From NCBI RefSeq assembly GCF_001467615.1, contig NZ_LNYA01000024.1:1-34042 (forward strand): a DNA stretch of 34,042 nt. The letters are read 5' to 3'. Position numbers and translations under genes: made by a program. How positions within the stretch are numbered: position 1 is the stretch's first letter; each line of letters opens with the position of its first letter. Under the pieces are notes generated by a model. It was given only the letters and a program-made list of their open reading frames with translations. It was not told the origin of the DNA and ran no database searches. Of the stretch, positions 1 to 7,885 are shown in pieces. Origin of the DNA: Legionella erythra. GTDB taxonomy: Bacteria; Pseudomonadota; Gammaproteobacteria; Legionellales; Legionellaceae.

Positions 1-683
1 AAGAATCTCCTCCCGCATAGATTATGAGAAAATTCTACTTTTGGCATCAGTTATTTTTCGGGGGGATTACCCTTTCATCTTACGGCGGGTCAGGTTTACG
101 ATCAATAGCCATTAAATACGATAAAACGGCTTGACATTTTCCTGGGAAAATCCATTGATCGGCTTGGTTATTTCGATTTAGTTAATGATGGTGTGGGATT
201 GGATTATATTTGTTAATTTTTTGATTTTAAATTGGAATTTTTAGTAATTTTGCTTGCGTCACTGTATATAATCTGCAAAGACGCAACAAAATTCGGTTTA
301 TGTTATTTAAATTGTTTCAGCTGCAAAAACCGATTTGTCGCAGTAGCTTTTGCTAAAGGTCTATCAGTTTGACCATCATCAGGTGTCTTTTGAATTTAAA
401 TCCGAGTCTATTCGCTCGAAGATGATACCAACGATGTCTTTCTGCATTGGTGCTGTTTTTCCGTAAATTACGGGCTTGTTGTCTTAGCATAGATTTGTCC
501 ATTGCCCTCTCCCCAAACCCTTTCTCGCGACAGGCATCATCAGACTAGCAAAGCGCCTATCGCGGGAGAGGGGGCATATCGAAGTGAAATTGAAAAATCT
601 GTGCTCAATTCAAGATTAAATCTTATTTAAAAAAACTTCAGGGACGTTGCCTAATGTATCAGTCACTCTCCACCCGTTTCCCC
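1..683. other. Non-coding left end, no gene seen
   Basis: No convincing open reading frame or RNA gene is visible in this 683-base stretch. Its left part is AT-rich. It contains a short palindrome at 461-473 (arms CCGTAA/TTACGG) and the larger palindromic repeat at 505-573, listed separately. The oxidoreductase gene ends at 684, so the right part is the downstream region of that gene. It could be a decayed gene or the remains of a mobile element, but no recognisable coding fragment remains. Confidence 0.6.
505..573. repeat. Palindromic intergenic repeat (CCCTCTCCC family)
   Basis: Outer arms CCCTCTCCC (505-513) and GGGAGAGGG (564-572) are perfect inverted copies. Inside them lie imperfect arms around TCTCGCGACAGG and GCCTATCGCGGGAG, so the roughly 70 bases can fold into one long hairpin. 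Related C-rich/G-rich palindromes occur at 18299-18323 and 33905-33936, all in intergenic DNA. The element lies downstream of the minus-strand oxidoreductase gene and could act as a transcript end or stabilising structure. Confidence 0.6.
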
Positions 684-1679
684 TTAAAAACCGGTTAATA
701 CAATTTTGCCGCGCGAACGACCGCTTTCAATCAGTTCATGGGCGCGCTTTAAGTTAGCGGCATTAACCGGTCCAAATTCTTCATTAAGCGTGGTATGAAG
801 GTTGCCTTTATCAACCAATTCACTGACGCGGTCGAGTATGGCATGCTGCCGGATCCGATCGGTTGTTTTATACATGGAGCGGGTAAACATCATTTCCCAA
901 TGAATGGACAGGCTTTTTAATTTAAACAGCTTGATATCCAGGTTCGCAGGGTCGTCAATGAGCGCAAATTTGGCCTGTGGTTTCAAGCAGCGAATTAATT
1001 CTTCGGCATGCGCATCACTGTGCGTTAAGCTTGCGACATAATCCACCTGGTTGATTTCAAAATGAACGAGTTGTTCGAGCATGGGGTGGGTGTGATCAAT
1101 GACAAAATGACCACCTTGCTTGAGTATCCAGTCGATACTCTCTTGTCTTGATGCTGTTCCTATAATCGTAAGTGAAGTCAGTTGACGCGCTAATTGCACC
1201 AGAATGGAACCCACGCCGCCGGCAGCCCCAGTAATTAGAATGGATGCCTTTTCATCTTGATCAATAGCAAGGCGGTCAAACAACAATTCCCAGGCGGTGA
1301 GACTGGTCAAGGGCATGGCGGCCGCCTGCGTAAAAGAAAGGCTCTTTGGTTTTTTTCCAACCAGGTTTTCGTCAATCAGATGGAATTCACTGTTGCACCC
1401 GGGCCGCATCAGATCACCGGCATACCAGACCTCATCGCCAGGTTTAAATAGTGATACTTTGGCGCCTATTGCCTTAACGATGCCGGCGGCATCCCAGCCA
1501 AGAATGCGGTAATCGCCGCCCTCCGCGTTGGCTTTGACGCGGACTTTGCAATCAACGGGATTAACCGCCACTGCCTTTACTTCGACTAAAAGATCATAAT
1601 CACCGGGAGTAGGGACGGGTAATTCAATGTCGGTTAAGACATTGGCTGGTCCAGCTTTTTGATAGCCCACTGCTTTCAT
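684..1679 (-). CDS. Zinc-type alcohol dehydrogenase/quinone oxidoreductase family protein
   Basis: A 331-residue medium-chain dehydrogenase/reductase, probably a cytoplasmic NADPH-dependent quinone or enone reductase. The N-terminal GroES-like domain includes the motif VAVNPVDCKVR. The Rossmann domain carries ITGAAGGVGSILVQLAR, the nucleotide-binding motif of zeta-crystallin-like members. The cysteine cluster that binds structural zinc in true alcohol dehydrogenases is absent, so the 'zinc-type' name is a family label. The length suits the family. The ATG start is preceded by AAGGAG with 5-6 bases of spacing. It is transcribed alone, divergently from the inhibitor gene. The substrate cannot be told from the sequence. 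Confidence 0.88.
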   Translation of the reverse strand: MKAVGYQKAGPANVLTDIELPVPTPGDYDLLVEVKAVAVNPVDCKVRVKANAEGGDYRILGWDAAGIVKAIGAKVSLFKPGDEVWYAGDLMRPGCNSEFHLIDENLVGKKPKSLSFTQAAAMPLTSLTAWELLFDRLAIDQDEKASILITGAAGGVGSILVQLARQLTSLTIIGTASRQESIDWILKQGGHFVIDHTHPMLEQLVHFEINQVDYVASLTHSDAHAEELIRCLKPQAKFALIDDPANLDIKLFKLKSLSIHWEMMFTRSMYKTTDRIRQHAILDRVSELVDKGNLHTTLNEEFGPVNAANLKRAHELIESGRSRGKIVLTGF

Positions 1680-1812
1680 AACGCTCCTTGCGGCAGATGA
1701 ATGATCACTAGTATAGTGCCTAAACCGGGGGGATTGTCCAAGAATAAATTCATTTTATGGCAGTGAATTTAAGGCGTATACTTAAAAACACCGCAAACTG
1801 ATTTGAGAAATC

Positions 1813-2181
1813 ATGAAAAACCTAATCCATGGGATCTTGTTGATGCTGGGCTTTGGTGTGCACGCGGCCGGCAATAATACCATGACGGTGAATGTCGCTC
1901 CCCAAGAAGAGCAATTTAAAGTCACACTACAGGCTAATCCCACAACGGGCTATCAGTGGACCGTGCAAACCTACGATCAAACCCTGTTTAAGCTCGTGAG
2001 CAGCCAATATGTGGCGCCCGAAACCAAATTGATCGGAGCTGGGGGGCAAATGGTGTTCACCTTTGCAGTGAAGCAAGGGGTTGCCTTGCCCGAAAGCAGC
2101 GTGATGACTTTTGTCTATGCCCGACCCTGGGAGCCCAAAGAAGGCACGGCAAAAAACGTCATGATTAAGTTTCAGCCCTAG
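1813..2181 (+). CDS. Secreted chagasin-type (I42) cysteine protease inhibitor
   Basis: A 122-residue exported protein of the I42 family, whose members inhibit papain-like (C1) cysteine proteases. A signal peptide of about 18-19 residues (hydrophobic core ILLMLGFGV, then HA-A) precedes a small beta-sandwich domain. All three inhibitory loops are recognisable: NPTTGYQW (42-49), the GAGG turn (75-78) and RPW (104-106). It is a single gene, divergent from the oxidoreductase and only 6 bases tail-to-tail from the kinase gene, with no obvious terminator between them. It may protect the periplasm from, or act on, host or self cathepsin-like proteases; the target is unknown. Confidence 0.88.
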   Translation: MKNLIHGILLMLGFGVHAAGNNTMTVNVAPQEEQFKVTLQANPTTGYQWTVQTYDQTLFKLVSSQYVAPETKLIGAGGQMVFTFAVKQGVALPESSVMTFVYARPWEPKEGTAKNVMIKFQP

Positions 2182-2187
2182 CCATCA

Positions 2188-3585
2188 TCAGTTGGATAGA
2201 GAGGACATGGTCAGGCGTTTACCTGATTCGATTTTTATGTCCTCAAGCAAGGTTTGGAATTGACTTTTGCTGGTCCACAGACTGTTAAATGTTTTATCTT
2301 TTATGGCCAGTTCATCGCTTGTCTTAAGTGCTGCGATGTTGACAGGATGCTGTGACAGGGCGCTGACGACCATACGGATGGCGTTAAGGACCTCCTGATA
2401 CCGCGCGGCTCTATCGTCGATTAAACGAAGCTGATAGAGCGCATGACTCGCCATGTTTTCATGCTGAATGGTTTGCCATAGCTCATTGGCATAGGTTTCG
2501 AGCCGGATTAATTGCCTGCTGAGATGAAGTCGCAAGGGATCATTCGGTTTTTTAATATCCAATTTGATTTTATCGACTAATTCCCTGAAAAATCGCTGAC
2601 ATGCTTTGGCGTTGGGACGTTTGTCTTCCTCTGAATGGCACATCCGGTTTAAGAATTCTGCCAGCAGTAATTCGTCATAACTCAAATAAGGCTTGTTGTG
2701 CAAGCTGTGGGATTCGCCACGGTTATCGACCATCATGAATTGCTGAACCATGATTTTGCCGAATGAAAAAATATCACTGGCTCTGGAAAACAGATACCCG
2801 TTGTCTGTTTCTGTTTCAGGGGCCATGTAACCTCTATCGGATCCATAGCTAACCAGGATGTGGGTGTCGCCATGGGGAAGCCGTTTGGCACGGTTAAAAT
2901 CAATAATATGGGTATGGCCTTCTTTGGCATCCCAGATAATATTATCAGGCTTTAAATCGGTATGGAGAATATTGCGGCCGTGTAATTCAGCCAGTTGAGC
3001 AGCGATTGTGGCGCCAAGATGCAAGGTCGTTAAAGAGCCAAAACTGAATCTGTGTCTGTGTTTGTCGTGCTTTATGTCGTGGCCTGGGTAAAGCAGCATG
3101 ACAAGAATGGCCTCCTCGACCTGGGCTTCATAGGTTAATGTGCCGATGTCTTCATCCTGATAAGTAACTGTCTTTTTGCGCGTACCCTTGGAAAAGCCAA
3201 ACGAGCAATGAAGCTCTTCGAGGAGATGATGTTCATCCTGAGCTTCCGTGAGCGCGCTTTCCCGATCGATTACTCCCAGGGTTCCCCCTTGGGAGTAATC
3301 GGTAATTTTAACGGCATAGACAGCTTCAGGGATCACGTCGCCGGTGTCGGCATCAAGGCACCGGGCTTTGAACACTTCACCAAAAGTGCCGGCCCCAAGC
3401 CTCTGATTCAGTAAGAAATAGGCCGGTTTATCTTGGTGATAAACTTTGACAAGGATTAACTCAGGGTTTTCACGGACGACATGGACATTGACCGTTTTAC
3501 TATTAGCCAAGGTATGGATGCCTTGCTGAATAAGCTGCTTGTCTTTTTCTATTGTTTGGGTGACGACACAGGAAGTGGTGCTCAC
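2188..3585 (-). CDS. Eukaryotic-like Ser/Thr protein kinase, candidate Dot/Icm effector
   Basis: A 465-residue soluble protein with a protein kinase domain at about 55-330. The glycine loop GAGTFGEV is at 64-71, the ATP-anchoring lysine K93 lies in YAVKIT, the catalytic loop is HTDLKPDN (D210, N215), the metal-binding motif is DFN (D229) instead of DFG, and MAPE follows. All key catalytic residues are present. The C-terminal ~130 residues are helical and unassigned, ending in a polar serine-rich tail. There is no signal peptide or membrane segment. The start is GTG; the nearby ATG codons at 3590 and 3587 are out of frame. A PmrA-like box lies about 45 bases upstream. Together these suggest a type IV secreted effector kinase, but it is not an identified LegK protein. 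Confidence 0.85.
   Translation of the reverse strand: MSTTSCVVTQTIEKDKQLIQQGIHTLANSKTVNVHVVRENPELILVKVYHQDKPAYFLLNQRLGAGTFGEVFKARCLDADTGDVIPEAVYAVKITDYSQGGTLGVIDRESALTEAQDEHHLLEELHCSFGFSKGTRKKTVTYQDEDIGTLTYEAQVEEAILVMLLYPGHDIKHDKHRHRFSFGSLTTLHLGATIAAQLAELHGRNILHTDLKPDNIIWDAKEGHTHIIDFNRAKRLPHGDTHILVSYGSDRGYMAPETETDNGYLFSRASDIFSFGKIMVQQFMMVDNRGESHSLHNKPYLSYDELLLAEFLNRMCHSEEDKRPNAKACQRFFRELVDKIKLDIKKPNDPLRLHLSRQLIRLETYANELWQTIQHENMASHALYQLRLIDDRAARYQEVLNAIRMVVSALSQHPVNIAALKTSDELAIKDKTFNSLWTSKSQFQTLLEDIKIESGKRLTMSSLSN
3267..3301. repeat. Perfect 12-bp inverted repeat inside the kinase gene
   Basis: Arms CGATTACTCCCA (3267-3278) and TGGGAGTAATCG (3290-3301) are perfect reverse complements separated by 11 bases. 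The segment encodes the glycine-rich loop just after K93 in the kinase N-lobe (DYSQGGTLGVID). Such a stable stem in a coding region is unusual, and its effect on translation or mRNA decay is unknown. Confidence 0.75.
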
Positions 3586-3629
3586 ATCATCTCTATTGTA
3601 AACAAAATTACCCCATAGGTTAACAAAAT

Positions 3630-3649
3630 AACATTAAGGATATATTAAT
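3630..3649 (-). promoter_or_regulatory. PmrA-like box upstream of the kinase gene
   Basis: Read on the minus strand, the site is aTTAATatA-tc-cTTAATgtT: two TTAAT cores exactly 11 bases apart. This matches the Legionella PmrA operator as I recall it, two cTTAATatT repeats separated by 2 bases. It overlaps the stop codon of the HAD gene and lies about 45-64 bases before the kinase GTG. Possible -10 elements downstream are TAATTT (3610-3605) and TACAAT (3600-3595); neither is certain. Confidence 0.65.
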
Positions 3650-4211
3650 TGCATTTGTGGCAACAAAAGACCTTAAGCAGTGGTATATCAGGAAGATGAA
3701 CGGCACGAAAGAATTTGCCGTATTTGGGAGAAGAGAAAGCAAGTTTTTGAACTTCAAGCAGATGCTCTCCAGTGGCAGGAATAATAAAAAGCCCCTCTGA
3801 TTTGGCCGCTTTAAGGTTTGTCTCGTCATCATCGACCAGGCAAGTCGGACCATGATAATTCAGTTCCGACTGAATGGCATGAATATGCTGATTTTTATTG
3901 GCGCCCTGCAGGGGTAATGGCAGCCAGGATTGAATACAAATCCGGTCCGCTTCAGAAGGCTCAAGACCAATAATTTCCCTGAGGTAGCGTGGAAAAAGCA
4001 ATTCGCCAAAGCTGTTGAACGACGCAATGGCCACGTGATGGCCTTTTTTGAGCAGTAGTTGGAATGTATGTTTCCAAATCTCGGTGCCACCCAGAGGCTC
4101 TATTTTGCTTAGGATTTGCCATGACTCCTCGAGATTGCCCGAGGAGTCAGTCAGTAGGTTGTGCGTATTTTGTGAAACAATGGTTCCATCAAAATCAAAA
4201 ATAAAAAGCAT
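3645..4211 (-). CDS. HAD-superfamily phosphatase-like protein
   Basis: A 188-residue cytoplasmic protein with HAD signatures: motif I DFDGT near the N-terminus (D6, D8), motif II serine S64 in AIASFNS, and motif IV LVDDDETN at about 125-133. A lysine for motif III is plausible in KNQHIHAIQSE. A small cap of about 40 residues would sit between motifs I and II. The C-terminus ends in a cysteine-rich CCHKC. It lies 18 bases downstream of malic enzyme on the same strand and is probably co-transcribed. Its stop codon overlaps the PmrA-like box of the kinase. The substrate is unknown; phosphatase activity is inferred from motifs only. Confidence 0.75.
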   Translation of the reverse strand: MLFIFDFDGTIVSQNTHNLLTDSSGNLEESWQILSKIEPLGGTEIWKHTFQLLLKKGHHVAIASFNSFGELLFPRYLREIIGLEPSEADRICIQSWLPLPLQGANKNQHIHAIQSELNYHGPTCLVDDDETNLKAAKSEGLFIIPATGEHLLEVQKLAFSSPKYGKFFRAVHLPDIPLLKVFCCHKCN

Positions 4212-4229
4212 GACCGTTCTTATTCACCG

Positions 4230-5954
4230 TCAGTTATTCGCAATCTTTTTACGAAAGGGCAGGTAACGGGGTTCCCAGAAAATGTCCTGAATTAATTGCT
4301 CCAGATCCAAGTCCTGATTTTTTTGGGCAAGGCCTTCGGCAATGGCTGTTTTGGCGACCGCCACGGCAATGTTTTTAGCCACAGTCTGGGCATCGTCGAG
4401 AGAAGGCAATAAGGGCAGGAAACTGTCTTTTTTACTGGGGGAGTGCTTGCTAAGCGCTTCGGCAGCGGCCCAAATCATCCCTTTGGATAAACGCGAAGCG
4501 CCAACAGCCAGAATGCCTAAGCCAATACCCGGGAAAACCAGGGCATTGTTACATTGGGCAATGTCCACCAGACGGTTCTGGTATTCAACAGCAGGGAAGG
4601 CAGTTCCCGTCGCAATCAAGGCCCGTCCCTGACTCCAGGCGAGAATGTCCGCGGGTTGAGCTTCGCATTTTTCATCCGGGTTAGACAGGGGGAAGATGAC
4701 CGGTCGTTCGCAGGTTCTGGACATGGTTTCGATAATATCCTGCGAAAAAGCTCCGGGTTGGGCTGAGCAACCAATTAAAATCGTGGGTTTGACATGGCGA
4801 ACGGTATCGGTCAATGAGGGGTGTTGGCGATCATTGATGGACCAGGCGGCGACATCGGCCATTTTCCGGGCGTAGGGTTGCTGCGCTTCAGTGAGTTCCT
4901 GATCGCATTCCAGCAAAAGCCCCTGACGATCGATAAGCCAGAAGTGGCGATAGGCTTCTTCTGCGCTTAAGCCGCGCCGCATCAGGGCATCAACAATCTG
5001 ATCGCTGATACCGGTGCCTGCCGAGCCTGCGCCAAAAACCACGATGCAATGATCTTCAAGCGGCTTGCCGGTTACATCACAGGCGGCCAGTAAAGCGGCC
5101 AGGGTGACCGCCCCGGTCCCCTGAATATCATCGTTAAAGGTACACAATTCATCCTGGAATTTATCGAGGATGCGCCGGGCGTTGCCGCGGCCGAAATCCT
5201 CCCAATGCAGGAAGGCATTGGGAAAATGCTGGCGTATGGCGCTGACGAAGGCAGAAATAAACGCGTCGTATTGTTCAGCATTGATACGGGGATGACGGCA
5301 TCCCAGGTACATGGGATCATTGAGCAGATCTTGATTATTGGTACCGACATCAAGAAAAACAGGCAATGTGCGGGTGGGATCAATGCCGCCGCAGAGGCTG
5401 TAAACCATGAGTTTGGCGACGGGGATGTCCATGCCGCCAATGCCCTGATCGCCAATGCCCAAGACCCCTTCGCCATCCGTTACCACGATGAGATCAATCT
5501 CGGGATTGGAGCGGTTGGTTACGATCTCCTCAAGCCAGTTCTTATCGGAATGGGCAATATAAAGTCCACGTGGTTGACGGTATTCATGGCTGAAACGCTT
5601 GACCGCCGTACCGACGATGGGGGTGTATATGGTGGGTAGCATTTCGGCGAGGTGTCGGCTTAGTAATTTATAAAAAAGGACCTGATTTTTGTCATGCAGA
5701 TTATTGAGGTAGATATTCTGCTGCAAGCGCGTGGTGTAGCCTGAGTATTGCAGATAGGCGCGTTTGACCTGCTCATCCAGTGTTTCGATACGGTGCGGCA
5801 ACTTCCCTAAAAGGCCAAACGCTCGGCGCTCCTCATGGGTAAAGGCGGTGCTTTTATTGAGTTGAGGAATGGTTAACAGGGGTTTACCGGTTATCGAAGT
5901 TTCTATGAAGAGCTCGCCTGTCTCGTCATCGCGTACAATTTTAAAGTCCAGCAT
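4230..5954 (-). CDS. maeA: NAD-dependent malic enzyme
   Basis: A 574-residue enzyme that oxidatively decarboxylates L-malate to pyruvate with reduction of NAD, feeding pyruvate from the TCA cycle. The length fits the large SfcA/MaeA type. Visible motifs are YTPIVGTAVKRFSHEYRQPRG (active-site tyrosine region), VVTDGEGVLGIGDQGIGGM, the metal-site FNDDIQGTGAV and the dinucleotide-binding VFGAGSAGTGI. The ATG start gives MLDFKIVRDDETG. It is probably the first gene of a two-gene unit with the HAD protein and is transcribed divergently from the lipoprotein-surE run. Amino-acid-feeding bacteria such as Legionella would use such a step for gluconeogenic precursors. Confidence 0.95.
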   Translation of the reverse strand: MLDFKIVRDDETGELFIETSITGKPLLTIPQLNKSTAFTHEERRAFGLLGKLPHRIETLDEQVKRAYLQYSGYTTRLQQNIYLNNLHDKNQVLFYKLLSRHLAEMLPTIYTPIVGTAVKRFSHEYRQPRGLYIAHSDKNWLEEIVTNRSNPEIDLIVVTDGEGVLGIGDQGIGGMDIPVAKLMVYSLCGGIDPTRTLPVFLDVGTNNQDLLNDPMYLGCRHPRINAEQYDAFISAFVSAIRQHFPNAFLHWEDFGRGNARRILDKFQDELCTFNDDIQGTGAVTLAALLAACDVTGKPLEDHCIVVFGAGSAGTGISDQIVDALMRRGLSAEEAYRHFWLIDRQGLLLECDQELTEAQQPYARKMADVAAWSINDRQHPSLTDTVRHVKPTILIGCSAQPGAFSQDIIETMSRTCERPVIFPLSNPDEKCEAQPADILAWSQGRALIATGTAFPAVEYQNRLVDIAQCNNALVFPGIGLGILAVGASRLSKGMIWAAAEALSKHSPSKKDSFLPLLPSLDDAQTVAKNIAVAVAKTAIAEGLAQKNQDLDLEQLIQDIFWEPRYLPFRKKIANN

Positions 5955-6143
5955 AATGTTTCATCATCGCTTAAATCGCTATACCTTAACGAATTGCTAA
6001 AATTTATTCAATCTGGGGGTCATAAAATATCGCTTGTTCTTATTGCATGCAGGTCGATGCTGTCTCGGGGTTGAGATCTTACGCAAGGCTTTCACTCTGT
6101 GGTAATATTCCTTCTTCCAATCGAGCGAACCCCGAGGTTTCTG

Positions 6144-6524
6144 ATGTTGAGATTTGTGGTCATGGTGTGGGCAATGTTCATGCTCAATTCCTGCGCGGCT
6201 CATGATGAGCGTTATTACCGCTTGAATCCGCCGGAACTGATTAGCGTGATGAAAGCCTGTCCTGAAAAACAACCCCGCCACTTAAGCTGCGATGAATTAA
6301 AGCCGGTGTTTGCCGAGGTCAGCCAGCTGGCCTATCAATTGCAAATCAACCCGCAGCGTTTTGGTTACCGTATTTTAAGCCTTCAGGAGGAGTTGGGTAA
6401 ACAGCAGGCTCTGCTTGCTCAAAATCCAAACCAACCGCAGCTCGCGGCTGACATTGAAAAAAAACAACGGCAATTGGCCGAATTAATGGCCATCGTGAGA
6501 TGGCTTGAAGCACCGGAAGGATAA
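6144..6524 (+). CDS. Small predicted lipoprotein upstream of surE
   Basis: A 126-residue protein with a lipoprotein signal: a hydrophobic stretch after MLRF and the lipobox LNSC with C17 as the lipidated residue. The mature part is charged and has a glutamine-rich helical region at about 75-120 ([12 protein letters not shown]) that may form a coiled coil. The start is the ATG at 6144, with GAGG six bases upstream and a signal peptide directly following; a longer frame from 6099 would bury the signal. The stop is 2 bases before surE, so the two are surely co-transcribed. No function is recognised; it is probably anchored in the inner or outer membrane. Confidence 0.75.
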   Translation: MLRFVVMVWAMFMLNSCAAHDERYYRLNPPELISVMKACPEKQPRHLSCDELKPVFAEVSQLAYQLQINPQRFGYRILSLQEELGKQQALLAQNPNQPQLAADIEKKQRQLAELMAIVRWLEAPEG

Positions 6525-6526
6525 CC

Positions 6527-7288
6527 ATGAAAATTCTGGTTAGTAATGACGATGGGGTATATAGTCCGGGCATTCGGGCCTTGGCCAATGAAATGTCAAC
6601 GATCGCCGAGGTGTTTGTGGTCGCCCCTGACAGAAACCGCAGTGGTGCCAGTAATTCCTTGACCCTGACCCGTCCCTTGCGGGTCAAACAGCTCGATAAT
6701 GGCTATTACAGCGTGGAAGGAACGCCGACGGATTGCGTGCACCTTGCCGTGACGGGTTTTCTTGAACCGGATGTCATGGATATGGTGGTTTCCGGTATTA
6801 ATGATGGTTCCAATCTCGGGGATGATATTCTTTATTCAGGGACGGTGGCCGCGGCGATGGAAGGGCGCTATCTGGGCTTGCCGGCCATTGCCTTTTCGAT
6901 GGCAGGAAACGGCAATATTCAGCATTACGACACGGCCGCGGTGATAGCCCGGCAATTAGTGACTAAAATTAAGGCAGACCTGTTGCCGCTGCAGACCATT
7001 CTCAATGTTAATATCCCTGATTTGCCGCTGCAGCAGATTAAGGGCATCGAGGTCACGCGGTTAGGGACACGCCATGGTGCGGAGCCCATGATTAAGCAAA
7101 CCGACCCCCGTGGCCGTCCGATTTATTGGGTCGGCTTACCAGGCTCTGAAGCAGATGCCGGGCCCGGAACTGACTTTCATGCAGTAAGCCATGGTTTTGT
7201 GTCGATAACGCCTTTAAATCTGGACATGACGCATTACAAGGTCTTTGATCAATTATCAAATTGGGTGGATGGCATCAATTGGGAATAA
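6527..7288 (+). CDS. surE: 5'/3'-nucleotidase SurE
   Basis: A 253-residue metal-dependent nucleoside monophosphatase that survives stationary phase stress in other gammaproteobacteria. The N-terminal metal site is [16 protein letters not shown] (D8, D9), followed by [15 protein letters not shown] and [19 protein letters not shown], all SurE hallmarks. The length is typical. The start ATG follows GGAAGGAT at good spacing. It sits at the head of the conserved stationary-phase cluster surE-yqaA-nlpD-rpoS. The pcm gene (isoaspartate methyltransferase) found after surE in enterobacteria and pseudomonads is missing here. Confidence 0.96.
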   Translation: MKILVSNDDGVYSPGIRALANEMSTIAEVFVVAPDRNRSGASNSLTLTRPLRVKQLDNGYYSVEGTPTDCVHLAVTGFLEPDVMDMVVSGINDGSNLGDDILYSGTVAAAMEGRYLGLPAIAFSMAGNGNIQHYDTAAVIARQLVTKIKADLLPLQTILNVNIPDLPLQQIKGIEVTRLGTRHGAEPMIKQTDPRGRPIYWVGLPGSEADAGPGTDFHAVSHGFVSITPLNLDMTHYKVFDQLSNWVDGINWE

Positions 7289-7872
7289 TCCGCATTTTTT
7301 CCTATTTATATGACAAAATGATTCGCTGGTCAGGGCACAGCCATGCGCCTTATTACTTAGCCGGCGTTTCGTTTGCCGAATCGTCTTTTTTCCCCATTCC
7401 CCCGGATGTCATGTTGATCGCCATGGGGTTGGCAGCTCCGCAAAAATCCTGGCGTTATGCCTTTATCACCACGGTTTTTTCCGTACTGGGCGGCCTGTTT
7501 GGTTATCTCATTGGTTTTTTTGGTATTGAATTGCTGTCTCACTGGTTAAACGGCTCTTCCTATTACCAAAGTTATCTGCAGGTGGTGGATCTGTTTAAAC
7601 ACTATGGCTTATGGATTATTTTTATCGCCGGGTTTTCCCCCATCCCCTATAAACTGTTTACCATTGCCGCGGGGGCTCTGCATATGGCCATCCTGCCCTT
7701 TGTTTTGGCCTCGTTTTTAGGAAGGGGGCTGCGGTTTTTTTTAGTTTCCGGCATTTTATTCTATGTGGGCGACCGTATTGAGACTAAACTCCGAGCAATC
7801 ATTGATTGGTTAGGTTGGCTTGCGGTATTGCTTATCGTGTTCGGGTTTATCGTGGCGAAATACATTGTCTGA
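7279..7872 (+). CDS. yqaA: DedA/YqaA-family inner membrane protein
   Basis: An integral membrane protein of about 197 residues with the SNARE-associated/DedA domain. Hydrophobic segments include the stretch around [18 protein letters not shown], the region [24 protein letters not shown], whose G-x-x-P-x-P-x-K motif is typical of the family, and the C-terminal [16 protein letters not shown]. DedA proteins are linked to lipid transport and membrane homeostasis. The start is uncertain: TTG at 7279 (GGATGG upstream, overlapping surE by 10 bases), TTG at 7261, or the first ATG at 7318. The conserved-looking sequence RIFSYLYDK lies before the ATG and favours a TTG start. Confidence 0.85.
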   Translation: MGIIRIFSYLYDKMIRWSGHSHAPYYLAGVSFAESSFFPIPPDVMLIAMGLAAPQKSWRYAFITTVFSVLGGLFGYLIGFFGIELLSHWLNGSSYYQSYLQVVDLFKHYGLWIIFIAGFSPIPYKLFTIAAGALHMAILPFVLASFLGRGLRFFLVSGILFYVGDRIETKLRAIIDWLGWLAVLLIVFGFIVAKYIV

Positions 7873-7885
7873 GAGTTTTTCTATC

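Noticed and set aside
5072-5639. Long reading frames on both strands inside malic enzyme
   Set aside because: They are overlapping frames of a clearly conserved gene, with no RBS and no recognisable protein features.
5955-6010. CTTAA repeats upstream of malic enzyme as a PmrA box
   Set aside because: The two TTAA cores are 15 bases apart, not 11, so they do not fit the operator spacing.
7820-7885. Upstream extension of nlpD
   Set aside because: It overlaps yqaA and would place the lipoprotein signal peptide 22 residues into the protein; the ATG at 7886 gives a proper lipobox.
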